Shown piece by piece: positions 14,190 to 21,857 of a stretch of DNA of 41,788 nt. This DNA comes from M50B91 sp964526665 (GTDB lineage Bacteria; Patescibacteriota; Gracilibacteria; UBA4473): assembly GCA_964526665.1 (NCBI GenBank), contig CAZGJL010000007.1:1-41788 (forward strand), read 5' to 3'. The position numbers were made by a program, and so were the translations under genes. The notes below the pieces were generated by a model that was given only the letters and a program-made list of their open reading frames with translations, had not been told where the DNA came from and ran no database searches. The first letter of the stretch is position 1, and each line of letters begins with the position of its first letter.

Positions 14190-16598
14190 ATGAAATTTCG
14201 AATACTTTCTTTGGCGGCACTTATGTTATTCGCTTCTTTTTCAACTGTTTCGGCACTTCGCATACAGAGTCAACCGATAACACAGTTAAAAGTTTCTCAG
14301 ACGAGCTATTCAAAAATTTTCCCTTTTGATATACGTGGAAAAATCTGGGGGACAGCTCCAAAAGGGGAAGTAACAAGAATACTGTATAGCATTGAGGATG
14401 CATCAGAAACAAAGACATGGGAGTTTTCCGAACCATTCAAAAAAACATTTGAAGGTACAGAAGAACTTGATTTAGATTTCAAATTCGATTTCAAAGACGT
14501 ATTAGTAGATGGGAATTGCACACTGCTTATAGAGCTACAGAAATCAACAATGAATGGAGCTTTTGCTCAGACAGTAGCAAATGGATCTATGTCATTGAAA
14601 TTTCCACCGAGGGCCGTAGAAAAAAAAGCTCTGTCCAAAATAGAAATGTTTAATGCGTTTTTTGATAAAACATCAGCTGTGACACAAATACGTTTTAAAA
14701 ACATGCAAAAAGAGGGGAAATTCACAGTAAAAGCACAATTATTGGGTGCCACAGGAGAAGTAATTCAAAAGAAAACATCTGCCGTTCTGCCACTTGCGCG
14801 GGGAGAAGAAAAAGAAATAAGTGTTTTGTTAGATGCTCCAGCAGAACCAGGACGATACACAGTAGAAGTTCAGGTGTTCAAGGGGAAAGTTCCAGTAACG
14901 GGAATCAAAGAAATGGTTCTTATAAAAAAAGGAGATTTTGCAATAATTTCCGAGCTTGAAATAACTCCAAATCAATATTTTTATGTTGATGATGTGGCAA
15001 CAATTCGTTTTGCAGGAAGAAATTCTTCATGGGGAGAACCATTGATTGTAAAGTTGGTGGTAAAAAACTCGGATAAAAAAGAAGTTTTTACAAAAGCATT
15101 CCCGGTACAAACGGATGAAATAGGTCGTTTCTCTGGGGAAACTAAGTTTACTATTGCTTCAGAAACAGCCCAGTTACATGTTGTTACGAAATTAAGAAAA
15201 GGAGTAAAGACATTAGGAGTGTATGAGTATTCGACTCGTCCATTAAAAAAACTACACGCAACAGAAGGACAATCAGAGCTTTCATTTGCAATGGAGAAGG
15301 CATCACAAGAATTTGAATTCTCTGGTCTTCGTGTAAAAATGGGAGTTATTATAGGAATAGGGATTTTGATTCTCCTGATTGTTGGATTTATTTTCTTTAT
15401 ACGTCACATGCGTCATTTGAAGTTATTTATTCTTTTGTTGGCATTTTTTGTTGCAGGAGTAGATGCAGCTACGAATTCAGAGTATCCGTCTTCACCTGGC
15501 TTTGTTATAAATCCGAGTGCCACTGACAATTTCAAAACATTGAAATTCAAAGGAAATATAGATCTTTTTACGAGTAATGCTTTTGTTCTTGACACTGATA
15601 TTACAGTAGTTGTGCATTTCAAAGATATTGCTTCTTCAGGAGATACTCTTTATCAAACAGATTCAATAATTTTTAAGACGTTAGTGGAGCCCAATGAATA
15701 TGAATTTTTTGCCGACGCTCCAGCAGCTATGCTAGACGGAGAATACCCATTAGAATTAGTCTTTACTGGAGACGGTGTGGTTGAAGGTGTTGCTCCGCTA
15801 GAGGTAGATTTACAACTTACGATTTTTGCAGATAGTACGTCGCCTGTGTCAGTCCCATCAGGTATGTTTCAGTATTTTGATTCTGGTTCTGCTGTGCTGG
15901 AATCAGGCGATTTTACCAATCAGCCGGTTCAGTTAGGAGTGGTGTGTGATGACGAAACAGGATGTAGACCAGAAGGTGCCGAGATATTTAAGGTACAAGG
16001 AAATTTTTGTCCAATAGCAGACCCAGTAGACGCATTTTGTGAAACAGGAAAAACGGATGATTTTATCCTCTGTGACAAAGTAGGAAACTGTACTGTTCCC
16101 GCTCAGGTTGATATACATCATTATGATCCTGTTGCGCCCGAAATAACTTCTTTGGACCTTAAAGACACAGCAGGGTCCGTATCCGCAACAACGCTTTTAA
16201 AAGCATTAGATTCATATGTTTTTTCACTCTTTGGTTTAGCTGATCCAGATACAACGACAGATGCGGTGACAATTGATAATTCAGCGTGTGGAGACCCGTT
16301 GACTAGTCCTTTTGTCGATGATGGAACGAATTGTGTAGAAAAGGAAGTTTCATGCACAATAATTGATATAGTAACAGGCGAATACTTAAGAGGTTCAAGG
16401 GCCCATGATGAAGACAATGCGGCATGTGACTCTTGTCCGTTCGGAACAATTCCGACCCCAGAGGGGATATGTGTGATTGTTCCTCTATCAGTGTGTCCGT
16501 TGGGATATTACGACAAGTTCCCATTTTGTTTCACGTGGACATTAAAGCCTTGTAGTCAGACACAACTTCCACTCTGTTTCGATATAATAGCGCAATAG
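14190..16598 (+). CDS. Two-part secreted/membrane protein with internal signal-peptide-like segment
   Basis: An 802-residue protein, not a recognised family. Signal peptide at 1-22 (MKFRILSLAALMLFASFSTVSA), then about 360 residues of extracellular beta-rich modules (EPGRYTVEVQVF, NQYFYVDDVATIRFAGRN). A membrane helix lies at about 384-404 (VIIGIGILILLIVGFIFFI), then RHMRHLK and a second hydrophobic stretch at 411-425 ending FVAGVDAA, which by itself looks like a signal peptide starting at Met407. The last 375 residues are a second extracellular part with Ig-like phrases (LCDKVGNCTVP) and a cysteine-rich tail. Predicted topology is out-in-out with a tiny cytoplasmic turn. It may be a fusion of two neighbouring secreted-protein genes. 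The start at 14190 is set by the signal peptide. Confidence 0.82.
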   Translation: MKFRILSLAALMLFASFSTVSALRIQSQPITQLKVSQTSYSKIFPFDIRGKIWGTAPKGEVTRILYSIEDASETKTWEFSEPFKKTFEGTEELDLDFKFDFKDVLVDGNCTLLIELQKSTMNGAFAQTVANGSMSLKFPPRAVEKKALSKIEMFNAFFDKTSAVTQIRFKNMQKEGKFTVKAQLLGATGEVIQKKTSAVLPLARGEEKEISVLLDAPAEPGRYTVEVQVFKGKVPVTGIKEMVLIKKGDFAIISELEITPNQYFYVDDVATIRFAGRNSSWGEPLIVKLVVKNSDKKEVFTKAFPVQTDEIGRFSGETKFTIASETAQLHVVTKLRKGVKTLGVYEYSTRPLKKLHATEGQSELSFAMEKASQEFEFSGLRVKMGVIIGIGILILLIVGFIFFIRHMRHLKLFILLLAFFVAGVDAATNSEYPSSPGFVINPSATDNFKTLKFKGNIDLFTSNAFVLDTDITVVVHFKDIASSGDTLYQTDSIIFKTLVEPNEYEFFADAPAAMLDGEYPLELVFTGDGVVEGVAPLEVDLQLTIFADSTSPVSVPSGMFQYFDSGSAVLESGDFTNQPVQLGVVCDDETGCRPEGAEIFKVQGNFCPIADPVDAFCETGKTDDFILCDKVGNCTVPAQVDIHHYDPVAPEITSLDLKDTAGSVSATTLLKALDSYVFSLFGLADPDTTTDAVTIDNSACGDPLTSPFVDDGTNCVEKEVSCTIIDIVTGEYLRGSRAHDEDNAACDSCPFGTIPTPEGICVIVPLSVCPLGYYDKFPFCFTWTLKPCSQTQLPLCFDIIAQ

Positions 16599-16608
16599 TA
16601 CTCTTCTG

Positions 16609-16638
16609 TTGACAAAAAGTAGAAAAGGCTGATACACT
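16609..16638 (+). promoter_or_regulatory. Promoter of the lipoprotein gene
   Basis: Consensus TTGACA at 16609-16614, an 18-bp spacer and TACACT at 16633-16638. The leader is about 25 nt, with no ribosome binding site. A second -10-like TATGAT lies at 16648-16653. Confidence 0.6.
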
Positions 16639-16669
16639 TCCGCTCGGTATGATTTAATCCACAATTACC

Positions 16670-16930
16670 ATGAAGAAATTATTAAGCGTTGCCATGTGTT
16701 TGGCGTTAGGACTTGCAGTAACAGGATGTGAAACACCTGAAGAAGCAGTTGATACAGATATGGAAACTCCAGCAGTTGAAGTAAATGTTGATGACGGAGG
16801 TGCAGCAGTAGAGATTACTCTTCCGCCAGAAGCGGTAGAAATAATTGAAGCAGCTTTGGAAGAAGAGGCTATGCCTACAGAAGAGGTAATAGTTGAAGAA
16901 GATGTTATGGGAGAGATAATGGCGGAATAA
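16670..16930 (+). CDS. Small acidic lipoprotein
   Basis: An 86-residue exported lipoprotein. The first 19 residues form a type II signal peptide with lipobox AVTGC, so Cys20 should be lipid-modified. The mature part is short and extremely acidic (about one Glu or Asp in three residues) with almost no basic residues, lacking any recognisable domain. It could act as a spacer or a cation-binding surface layer component (inference). It has its own promoter and a strong terminator, so it is a monocistronic unit. Confidence 0.85.
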   Translation: MKKLLSVAMCLALGLAVTGCETPEEAVDTDMETPAVEVNVDDGGAAVEITLPPEAVEIIEAALEEEAMPTEEVIVEEDVMGEIMAE

Positions 16931-16946
16931 TAATTATTTGAAATTT

Positions 16947-16979
16947 AAAAAAACTCCTCATAACGATGAGGAGTTTTTT
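16947..16979. terminator. Terminator between the lipoprotein gene and lysS
   Basis: AAAAAACTCCTCAT, an AACG loop, then ATGAGGAGTTTTTT: a 14-bp stem usable from both strands, serving the convergent lipoprotein and lysS genes. Confidence 0.93.
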
Positions 16980-16998
16980 AATATACTAATTTTTTGAA

Positions 16999-18510
16999 TT
17001 ATTCTTTTTCGGGTTTCATGAGAGGAAAAAGAACTACATCGCGCAAATTAGGCTGTTCGGTAATTAAGGCTACAAATCTATCAATTCCCATTCCAAATCC
17101 CGTCATTGGAGGGAATCCATACTCCATAGCAGCAAGGAAATCTTCATCAACTTCCATCGCGTTCTCATCTCCAGATTTTTTTGCTGCAGACTGTTCTTCA
17201 AGAAGTTTTCGTTGAAGGCGTGGGTCAATGAGTTCTCCATATGAATTTACAATCTCCCATCCTGCTACGAGCAGCTGATATACATCAGAAGTTCCATCTT
17301 CATTTGGACGAGCAAGGGGCTTTAAATCTGTTGGCCAATCAATGACAAATGTCGGCTGTAGTAAATGTGGTCGAGCTTTCTTCTTGTATACATGATCGAG
17401 TAAGTTTCCTCGTCCCATTTTGTTTGCCTCATCACTAGGGAGTTCACAATTCTTTACGGCGTATGTACGCAGCTCTTTGATTGTTATTTCCCCCATGTCT
17501 ATTTTGGCGTATTTCTTTAATAAATCTCCAAATTTCATACGTGGCCATTCTCCACTCCAATCAATTTCTACAGCCTTTTCATTTTTATCCAATACTGTGC
17601 ATTTCGAGTCTTTTAATACCTTTGGCACAATTGACTGAATCATTTCCTGAGTCCAGTTCATGTTATCATTTATATCTGCATATGCGGCATACCATTCAAG
17701 CATGGTGAATTCTTGTAAGTGACTGGGGTCAATTCCTTCATTTCGGAAACATTTTCCAATCTCGAAAACTCGTTCAAATCGTCCCGCCAGAAGCATTTTT
17801 TGCTCTAATTCAATAGCGATTCTCAGTACGAACTCATGATCAAGTGCGTTGTGATGTGTTTCAAACACCTTTGCCATAGCTCCTCCGGCTTGTGCCTGGA
17901 GTGTTCGAGTTTCGACCTCCGTAAATTGTTTTGCATACAAAAATTCACGAATCAATCGTATGATTTCAGATCGGATTTGAAATCGATGAAACGTTTCATC
18001 ATTTGTTAATAAATCAAGATATCGTTGTCGATAACAGGCTTCTTTATCAGCAAGGCCGTGGAATTTTTCTGGAAGTGGACGAAGAGATTTCGTAAGAGGC
18101 GTCACGGTTGTTACCAACAGAGTTGGTTCTCCATGTTTTGTGAGGAAGAATTCTCCTTCAAATCCACAGAAATCTCCTAAATCAAGAAGTTTTTCGAACT
18201 TTTTAAAATTTTCTCCGAGTAAATTCTTCATTAAACAGACCTGAAAATCTCCTGATACATCACGAATTTTCAAAAAAGAGAGTTTCCCCATGGATCGAAA
18301 ATTCATAATACGGCCACATAATTGAGCCTGAGAAATTGGTTTTTCTACAATATCATTTGCTTCTCGAAGAGTTGTTTTTTCACAAAATATTCGTGCCTCA
18401 GCGGCAGTATGAGTGCGATCAAACCTCTGTGCATATGGAGTAAACCCAGCTGCCTCAAGACCAGAAATCTTTGCTCGACGTTCGGTGATTAAATGATTTT
18501 CTTCGCTCAT
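16999..18510 (-). CDS. lysS: Lysyl-tRNA synthetase (class II)
   Basis: A 503-residue class II synthetase that charges tRNA-Lys. Seen: an N-terminal OB-fold anticodon-binding domain (QLCGRIMNFRSMGKLSFLKIRD), motif 1 around the RSEIIRLIREFLYAKQFTEVETRTLQ helix-strand, motif 2 in FRNEGIDPSHLQEFTMLEWY, and motif 3 in GFGMGIDRFVALIT close to the C-terminus. The length matches the usual size of about 500. ATG 18510 (MSEENHLITERRAKI) is chosen over an upstream in-frame start, because bacterial LysRS begins only a few residues before the RRAKI-like segment. Its promoter overlaps the divergent prgI promoter. Confidence 0.97.
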   Translation of the reverse strand: MSEENHLITERRAKISGLEAAGFTPYAQRFDRTHTAAEARIFCEKTTLREANDIVEKPISQAQLCGRIMNFRSMGKLSFLKIRDVSGDFQVCLMKNLLGENFKKFEKLLDLGDFCGFEGEFFLTKHGEPTLLVTTVTPLTKSLRPLPEKFHGLADKEACYRQRYLDLLTNDETFHRFQIRSEIIRLIREFLYAKQFTEVETRTLQAQAGGAMAKVFETHHNALDHEFVLRIAIELEQKMLLAGRFERVFEIGKCFRNEGIDPSHLQEFTMLEWYAAYADINDNMNWTQEMIQSIVPKVLKDSKCTVLDKNEKAVEIDWSGEWPRMKFGDLLKKYAKIDMGEITIKELRTYAVKNCELPSDEANKMGRGNLLDHVYKKKARPHLLQPTFVIDWPTDLKPLARPNEDGTSDVYQLLVAGWEIVNSYGELIDPRLQRKLLEEQSAAKKSGDENAMEVDEDFLAAMEYGFPPMTGFGMGIDRFVALITEQPNLRDVVLFPLMKPEKE

Positions 18511-18539
18511 GTTTATTTGAATACAAAAAAGTCGCTCAG

Positions 18540-18548
18540 AGTGTAGCA
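18540..18548 (-). promoter_or_regulatory. Extended -10 promoter of lysS
   Basis: TGCTACACT on the minus strand, 29 bases before the lysS ATG. It is interleaved with the -35 region of the divergent prgI promoter (18555-18583), so the two polymerase sites overlap and probably compete. Confidence 0.5.
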
Positions 18549-18554
18549 CCAGGC

Positions 18555-18583
18555 TTGTTTTTCTCCAAATCTTGTGATATAAT
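18555..18583 (+). promoter_or_regulatory. Promoter giving a leaderless prgI mRNA
   Basis: TTGTTT at 18555-18560, an exact 17-bp spacer, consensus TATAAT at 18578-18583, and 6 bases (TATTCG) to the ATG at 18590. The expected +1 is the A of the start codon. This is the cleanest leaderless promoter in the window. Confidence 0.75.
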
Positions 18584-18589
18584 TATTCG

Positions 18590-19042
18590 ATGCGTTTCAA
18601 AGTACCACAGGACGTGCAGCGAGAAGACCAGATTCTCTGGTTCCTAACTCTGCGACAAGTAATACTTCTAATCCTTGGATTTGGTATCTCATATGTCTTG
18701 TTTAATTCGCTTTCAAAGCAGTATGATCTCAATCAGTTAGAAGTGATCTTATGCTGGGTTCCGGCTGGGATTGCAGTAACTATTGCGTTTCTGAAGATTC
18801 ATGGAATTTCTCTTTTTAAATTTGTTCTTTTACAATTGGAACAATTTATATTTCGTCAGCCACGACGTCGTTGGGTGAAACATGCGGGAGAACCATTTGT
18901 TTCTATGACAACGCCCTTTTCTATGAAAACAATAAAAAAACAACCAGAAATAGAAGCGCACCAAGAAGAATTTACTACAAAAAAAGTTCATTCATTGGCA
19001 AAACTTCTTGATAGTGAAGGTGTTCCTGAAACCCAATCATAA
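18590..19042 (+). CDS. PrgI-family membrane protein (VirB3-like, T4SS-type)
   Basis: A 150-residue inner-membrane protein. PrgI proteins accompany VirB4/TraC ATPases in Gram-positive type IV secretion systems and in Patescibacteria. Seen: the family start MRFKVPQDVQREDQILWFLTLRQV, two membrane segments at about 22-42 and 52-70 (VILLILGFGISYVLFNSL; VILCWVPAGIAVTIAFLKI), then a basic QPRRRWVKHAG segment and a polar tail. It ends 2 bases before the TraC-like gene, which is therefore co-transcribed. The downstream ATPase and coupling protein expected in a full system are not in the window. Confidence 0.85.
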   Translation: MRFKVPQDVQREDQILWFLTLRQVILLILGFGISYVLFNSLSKQYDLNQLEVILCWVPAGIAVTIAFLKIHGISLFKFVLLQLEQFIFRQPRRRWVKHAGEPFVSMTTPFSMKTIKKQPEIEAHQEEFTTKKVHSLAKLLDSEGVPETQS

Positions 19043-19044
19043 AT

Positions 19045-19779
19045 ATGAAAAAGCAAAAATCATCTGTCCGACAGGGATCTCAAAATCAATTGATTTCCAC
19101 GCAACGGTATCTCCAATTCGCGGAGGTACACGATGAGACGCTTATTCTTAAAAATGGAGGACTACGTGCTATTTTAGAGATTCAGTCAGTGAACTTTAAT
19201 CTTAAGTCATCGGCAGAACAAGAAGCGCTGATTTCTTCATACCAGGGGTTTCTGAATGCACTTAATTTTCCGGTACAAATTCAGATTCGTTCACGAAAAC
19301 TAGACATTGATGCCTATATTGCGGATCTTCGCCAAAGACAGACAAAAATAGAAAACGATTTGCTTCGTGAGCAGATGACCGGATATATCGATTTTGTACA
19401 AAAATTAGTAGAATACTCAGACATAATGGAGAAAAGATTTTTCGTAGTAGTCCCATTGGATCCTGCGAGGTCTCAGAAAAAATCAGTGTGGACAAGCTTT
19501 TTGGATTATATTCAGCCAGAAGATACGGTATCAAATATTATGACACGCAAACGCGAGTTTAAAAACTTGAAAAAAGATCTAGATATCCGCGTCAACACAG
19601 TAAAGACAGCACTTGAGAATTGTGGACTGGGGGTAAATCCTTTGAAAACAGAAGAAATGATTCAATTGTTTTACCAAGCATATAATCCTGACTTGGCTCG
19701 TACACAGAAGTTTTCAAATGCAGCGAATATGTCGATTGGAGAATCTCCAGCAGACAATTTGGTGGTTGATGAGAAGTAG
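19045..19779 (+). CDS. TraC-like / VirB4 N-terminal-domain protein
   Basis: A 244-residue soluble protein resembling the N-terminal domain of TraC/VirB4 secretion ATPases. Seen: QRYLQFAEVHDETLILKNGG, LRAILEIQSVNFNLKSSAEQEALISSYQGFLNALNFPVQI and QIRSRKLDIDAYI, which is the usual opening of those proteins, then a helical segment and KTALENCGLGVNPLKTEEMIQLFYQAYNP. No Walker A motif follows: the protein stops where the ATPase module would begin. Stand-alone versions next to PrgI are known in Patescibacteria, so this may be a normal split form rather than a truncation. It ends 5 bases from the convergent stop of the next gene. Confidence 0.8.
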   Translation: MKKQKSSVRQGSQNQLISTQRYLQFAEVHDETLILKNGGLRAILEIQSVNFNLKSSAEQEALISSYQGFLNALNFPVQIQIRSRKLDIDAYIADLRQRQTKIENDLLREQMTGYIDFVQKLVEYSDIMEKRFFVVVPLDPARSQKKSVWTSFLDYIQPEDTVSNIMTRKREFKNLKKDLDIRVNTVKTALENCGLGVNPLKTEEMIQLFYQAYNPDLARTQKFSNAANMSIGESPADNLVVDEK

Positions 19780-19784
19780 GGGGT

Positions 19785-20528
19785 TTAGAGCCCAAAGAAT
19801 ATACGAATACTTTCCCACAAACGGGATAAAATATTGGATCCTGTTTGAGGTAAAGACACTTGTAGTGGCTCAGAATGAAGTTTTTGTGGAGTTGTTTCTA
19901 CTTCTGGTTTTGATTGTAATACAGCTTCTCCCTTCTCATTCCCAATCCAGGTATTTCCTCCTTCTCGTAAAGTTCCTCCTGGAGCAAGGTGTGAAATTTT
20001 CGTTTGAGTTGAATAAAGTTTCGCGTGCATCATTACATTACAATCAGCAAATGAAAAGTCTTCAGTTGAGAAATTTCCAAGCTTATTTTCTTCTAAGATA
20101 GCTAAAAATTTTGGGTAATCTGTTTCAGAAAAAGCACACTTATTGGTAATGCCAATGAGTGAATCTTGGGTTTGGTTTAATTCAAGAACTTGTTTATCGA
20201 TATCTGCTTGAGAAGTACCCTCTATCTTGGCTTCATTAATCATTTCTTCAGAAAAATATACCCGAGAATCTAAAACTTTTGCTGAGTAGAGATATTGGCC
20301 TGTCTCTTTTGTTTCAAGCGTAACAAGGCTTGTCGTCTCATTAATAATTCCAAAAATATCAAGTGTATTTGTCATCGTCATTCGTACATCTTGCTTCTCA
20401 GTCGCTTTTTCTATAAAACAGTCAAATTTCTCATATCCCCCTTTTTCACACTCAAATACAGAGGCGGCAAAGGTGTTTCCAAAGATTAAAACACTTCCAA
20501 GAATGATACATGTCTTTAAAAATTTCAT
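19785..20528 (-). CDS. Secreted protein with C-terminal LPQTG motif
   Basis: A 247-residue exported protein of unknown function. Signal peptide at about 1-22 (MKFLKTCIILGSVLIFGNTFAA). The body is helical and polar, with a few cysteines (FECEKGG, NKCAFSE, FADCNVMM). Near the end, LPQTG at 226-230 matches the sortase motif LPxTG. The 17-residue tail (SNILSRLWESIRIFFGL) is amphipathic and lacks the long hydrophobic stretch and terminal Arg/Lys cluster of a normal sorting signal, so anchoring is uncertain. The gene ends right against the convergent TraC-like gene, and the tail could have been shortened there. No sortase gene is seen in the window. Confidence 0.75.
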   Translation of the reverse strand: MKFLKTCIILGSVLIFGNTFAASVFECEKGGYEKFDCFIEKATEKQDVRMTMTNTLDIFGIINETTSLVTLETKETGQYLYSAKVLDSRVYFSEEMINEAKIEGTSQADIDKQVLELNQTQDSLIGITNKCAFSETDYPKFLAILEENKLGNFSTEDFSFADCNVMMHAKLYSTQTKISHLAPGGTLREGGNTWIGNEKGEAVLQSKPEVETTPQKLHSEPLQVSLPQTGSNILSRLWESIRIFFGL

Positions 20529-20672
20529 TATATAAAAAAGAAGATTTATCTACTATAATAATCTTAACTTAAGAAAGATTAAAAAGTAAGTTTTTCCAAA
20601 CCCCTTTGTCATGTGAATTTGTTCCTGAACCATAATGGTTTGAATCAAACCCTGCTAACGCAGGATTAAAAA

Positions 20673-20700
20673 CAAAAATACCCCACAAGGGGGTATTTTA
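20673..20700 (-). terminator. Terminator of the tRNA-Tyr transcript
   Basis: AAAATACCCC (20675-20684), an ACAAG-type loop, then GGGGTATTTT: a 10-bp stem. On the minus strand it is followed by T-rich sequence, 10 bases after the tRNA 3' end. Confidence 0.85.
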
Positions 20701-20709
20701 TTTTTTATC

Positions 20710-20794
20710 TGGTGGGCCGAGATGGATTCGAACCATCGTAGACTAAGTCGGCAGATTTACAGTCTGCTGCGATTGACCACTCCGCCATCGACCC
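20710..20794 (-). tRNA. tRNA-Tyr (anticodon GTA)
   Basis: An 85-nt class II tRNA. The acceptor arms GGGTCGA and TCGGCCC pair over 7 bp with one G-U. The D arm reads GGCGGAGTGGTCAATCGC; the anticodon stem-loop CAGACTGTAAATCTG carries GTA. The long variable arm (CCGACTTAGTC region) is typical of bacterial tRNA-Tyr, and the T arm has GGTTCGAATCC. The discriminator A and the CCA end are encoded (TGGT on the plus strand at 20710-20713). No intron. Confidence 0.95.
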
Positions 20795-20949
20795 GTAGAG
20801 ATAAAGAACAGTTTTTTGCCGACTTATCGGCAGACTTATCCCGCAATGCAGGACTGTGATTGACGCTTTGATTTTAATTGTCAATCTGTAATGCGTATTT
20901 TAAGTTTCCTTAAAAGAGCGAGAAGAGTGTATGTCTCTCTTTTAAAAAG

Positions 20950-21399
20950 TCAATTTTTCTCGAGAGCGAATAATGCTATTCCTGCTGCGACAGAAACATT
21001 AAGAGAAGTTTTTTTTCCGTGCATTGGTATTTCGAGATGTTGGTCACATATACTTAAAATCTCTTCTGAAACACCATCTACTTCATTTCCAAGAATAAGT
21101 ACTATATTTTCTTCTTCACATTTTGTAGTAAAAATATTTTCTGAGTGATTAGATTGCTCGAGGGCAATGATTTGAAATCCTTCTTTTTTCATTTTTTTAC
21201 ATAGATTTTCTGCTGAATCTACGTGCTCCCACGGGAGAAATTCTTCTGCACCAAGCGATACTTTTTCAATTCTTCGGTCAGGGGGACATCCAGTGTAACC
21301 AGTGAGATATACTTTGTCCCAGCCTGCTCCGTCAGCTGTACGAAAAATCGCTCCAACATTATGGAGCGACCGTATGTTCTCTAGTATGACAATTCGCAT
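20950..21399 (-). CDS. SpoU/TrmH-family RNA 2'-O-methyltransferase
   Basis: A 149-residue SAM-dependent SPOUT enzyme that methylates ribose in tRNA or rRNA. The three knot motifs are complete: motif 1 LHNVGAIFRTADGAG, motif 2 IVLILGNEVDGVSEEIL, motif 3 LEIPMHGKKTSLNVSVAAGIALF. There is no N-terminal substrate-binding domain, so this is a minimal form similar in size to TrmL, although the precise target base cannot be read from the sequence. Its ATG overlaps the TAA of rpmB (TAATG), so the two genes are translationally coupled. Confidence 0.92.
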   Translation of the reverse strand: MRIVILENIRSLHNVGAIFRTADGAGWDKVYLTGYTGCPPDRRIEKVSLGAEEFLPWEHVDSAENLCKKMKKEGFQIIALEQSNHSENIFTTKCEEENIVLILGNEVDGVSEEILSICDQHLEIPMHGKKTSLNVSVAAGIALFALEKN

Positions 21400-21791
21400 T
21401 AATCCTCTTTCTTTTCTGTTTCAAGAGCTGCCGGTTTAGTTTCTAACTCAGCTGCTTTTGCGGCTTCGATTTCCTTTTTCTGTTTCGGAGTTAATTTTTC
21501 TTTTCGTACTCGTCCTTTTTCTACATTTGTCGTTTTCTTTTCAGCTTGCTGTGCGGCAATCTTTACCATTTTTTCAGCCTCAGTTTCATTCCCTGTTTCT
21601 TTGGCCCATTTTTTCAAGGTCTTAATTGCTTTTGCTGACAATTTCATACGTTCAATATTTCCCGTGAGAGGATTAAACATTCTTTTCATAAACAAGTTCG
21701 GACGGAAAGTGCGTCTTGTCGCTTTAAGCGAGAAGGGACGATTGTTTCCCGTAGCTGTTTTTTTGCCGGTAATTTGACACTGTCGAGACAT
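21399..21791 (-). CDS. rpmB: Large-subunit ribosomal protein bL28 with charged C-terminal extension
   Basis: A 130-residue ribosomal protein. The first 65 or so residues are standard bL28 (SRQCQITGKKTATGNNRPFSLKATRRTFRPNLF, then a conserved KLSAKAIKTLKK). Bacterial bL28 normally stops near 78 residues; here a further 50 or so residues of Lys/Glu/Ala-rich sequence follow, probably a helical or disordered tail on the ribosome surface. The CXXC zinc pair seen in some bL28 forms is absent (only one N-terminal Cys). It is co-transcribed with the methyltransferase gene by TAATG overlap. Confidence 0.93.
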   Translation of the reverse strand: MSRQCQITGKKTATGNNRPFSLKATRRTFRPNLFMKRMFNPLTGNIERMKLSAKAIKTLKKWAKETGNETEAEKMVKIAAQQAEKKTTNVEKGRVRKEKLTPKQKKEIEAAKAAELETKPAALETEKKED

Positions 21792-21818
21792 AGCTAAAAT
21801 TTCTAAAAATCCGCGCGG

Positions 21819-21846
21819 AGATTACCTATAATTTGACGTGCGTCAA
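21819..21846 (-). promoter_or_regulatory. Promoter of rpmB
   Basis: On the minus strand, TTGACG (21841-21846), a 16-bp spacer and TAATCT (21819-21824). The leader is about 20-25 nt, with no ribosome binding site. The -35 lies in a TGACGTGCGTCA near-palindrome. Confidence 0.5.
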
Positions 21847-21857
21847 GTTTTTTGCGC

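Noticed and set aside
18511..18589. T-box or other riboswitch upstream of lysS
   Set aside because: The lysS leader is about 25 nt and is shared with the divergent prgI promoter; there is no space for a riboswitch.
19045..19779. Frameshifted, truncated VirB4 ATPase gene
   Set aside because: The downstream sequence contains no Walker A remnant in any frame before the convergent gene, and stand-alone TraC-like proteins next to PrgI are a known arrangement.
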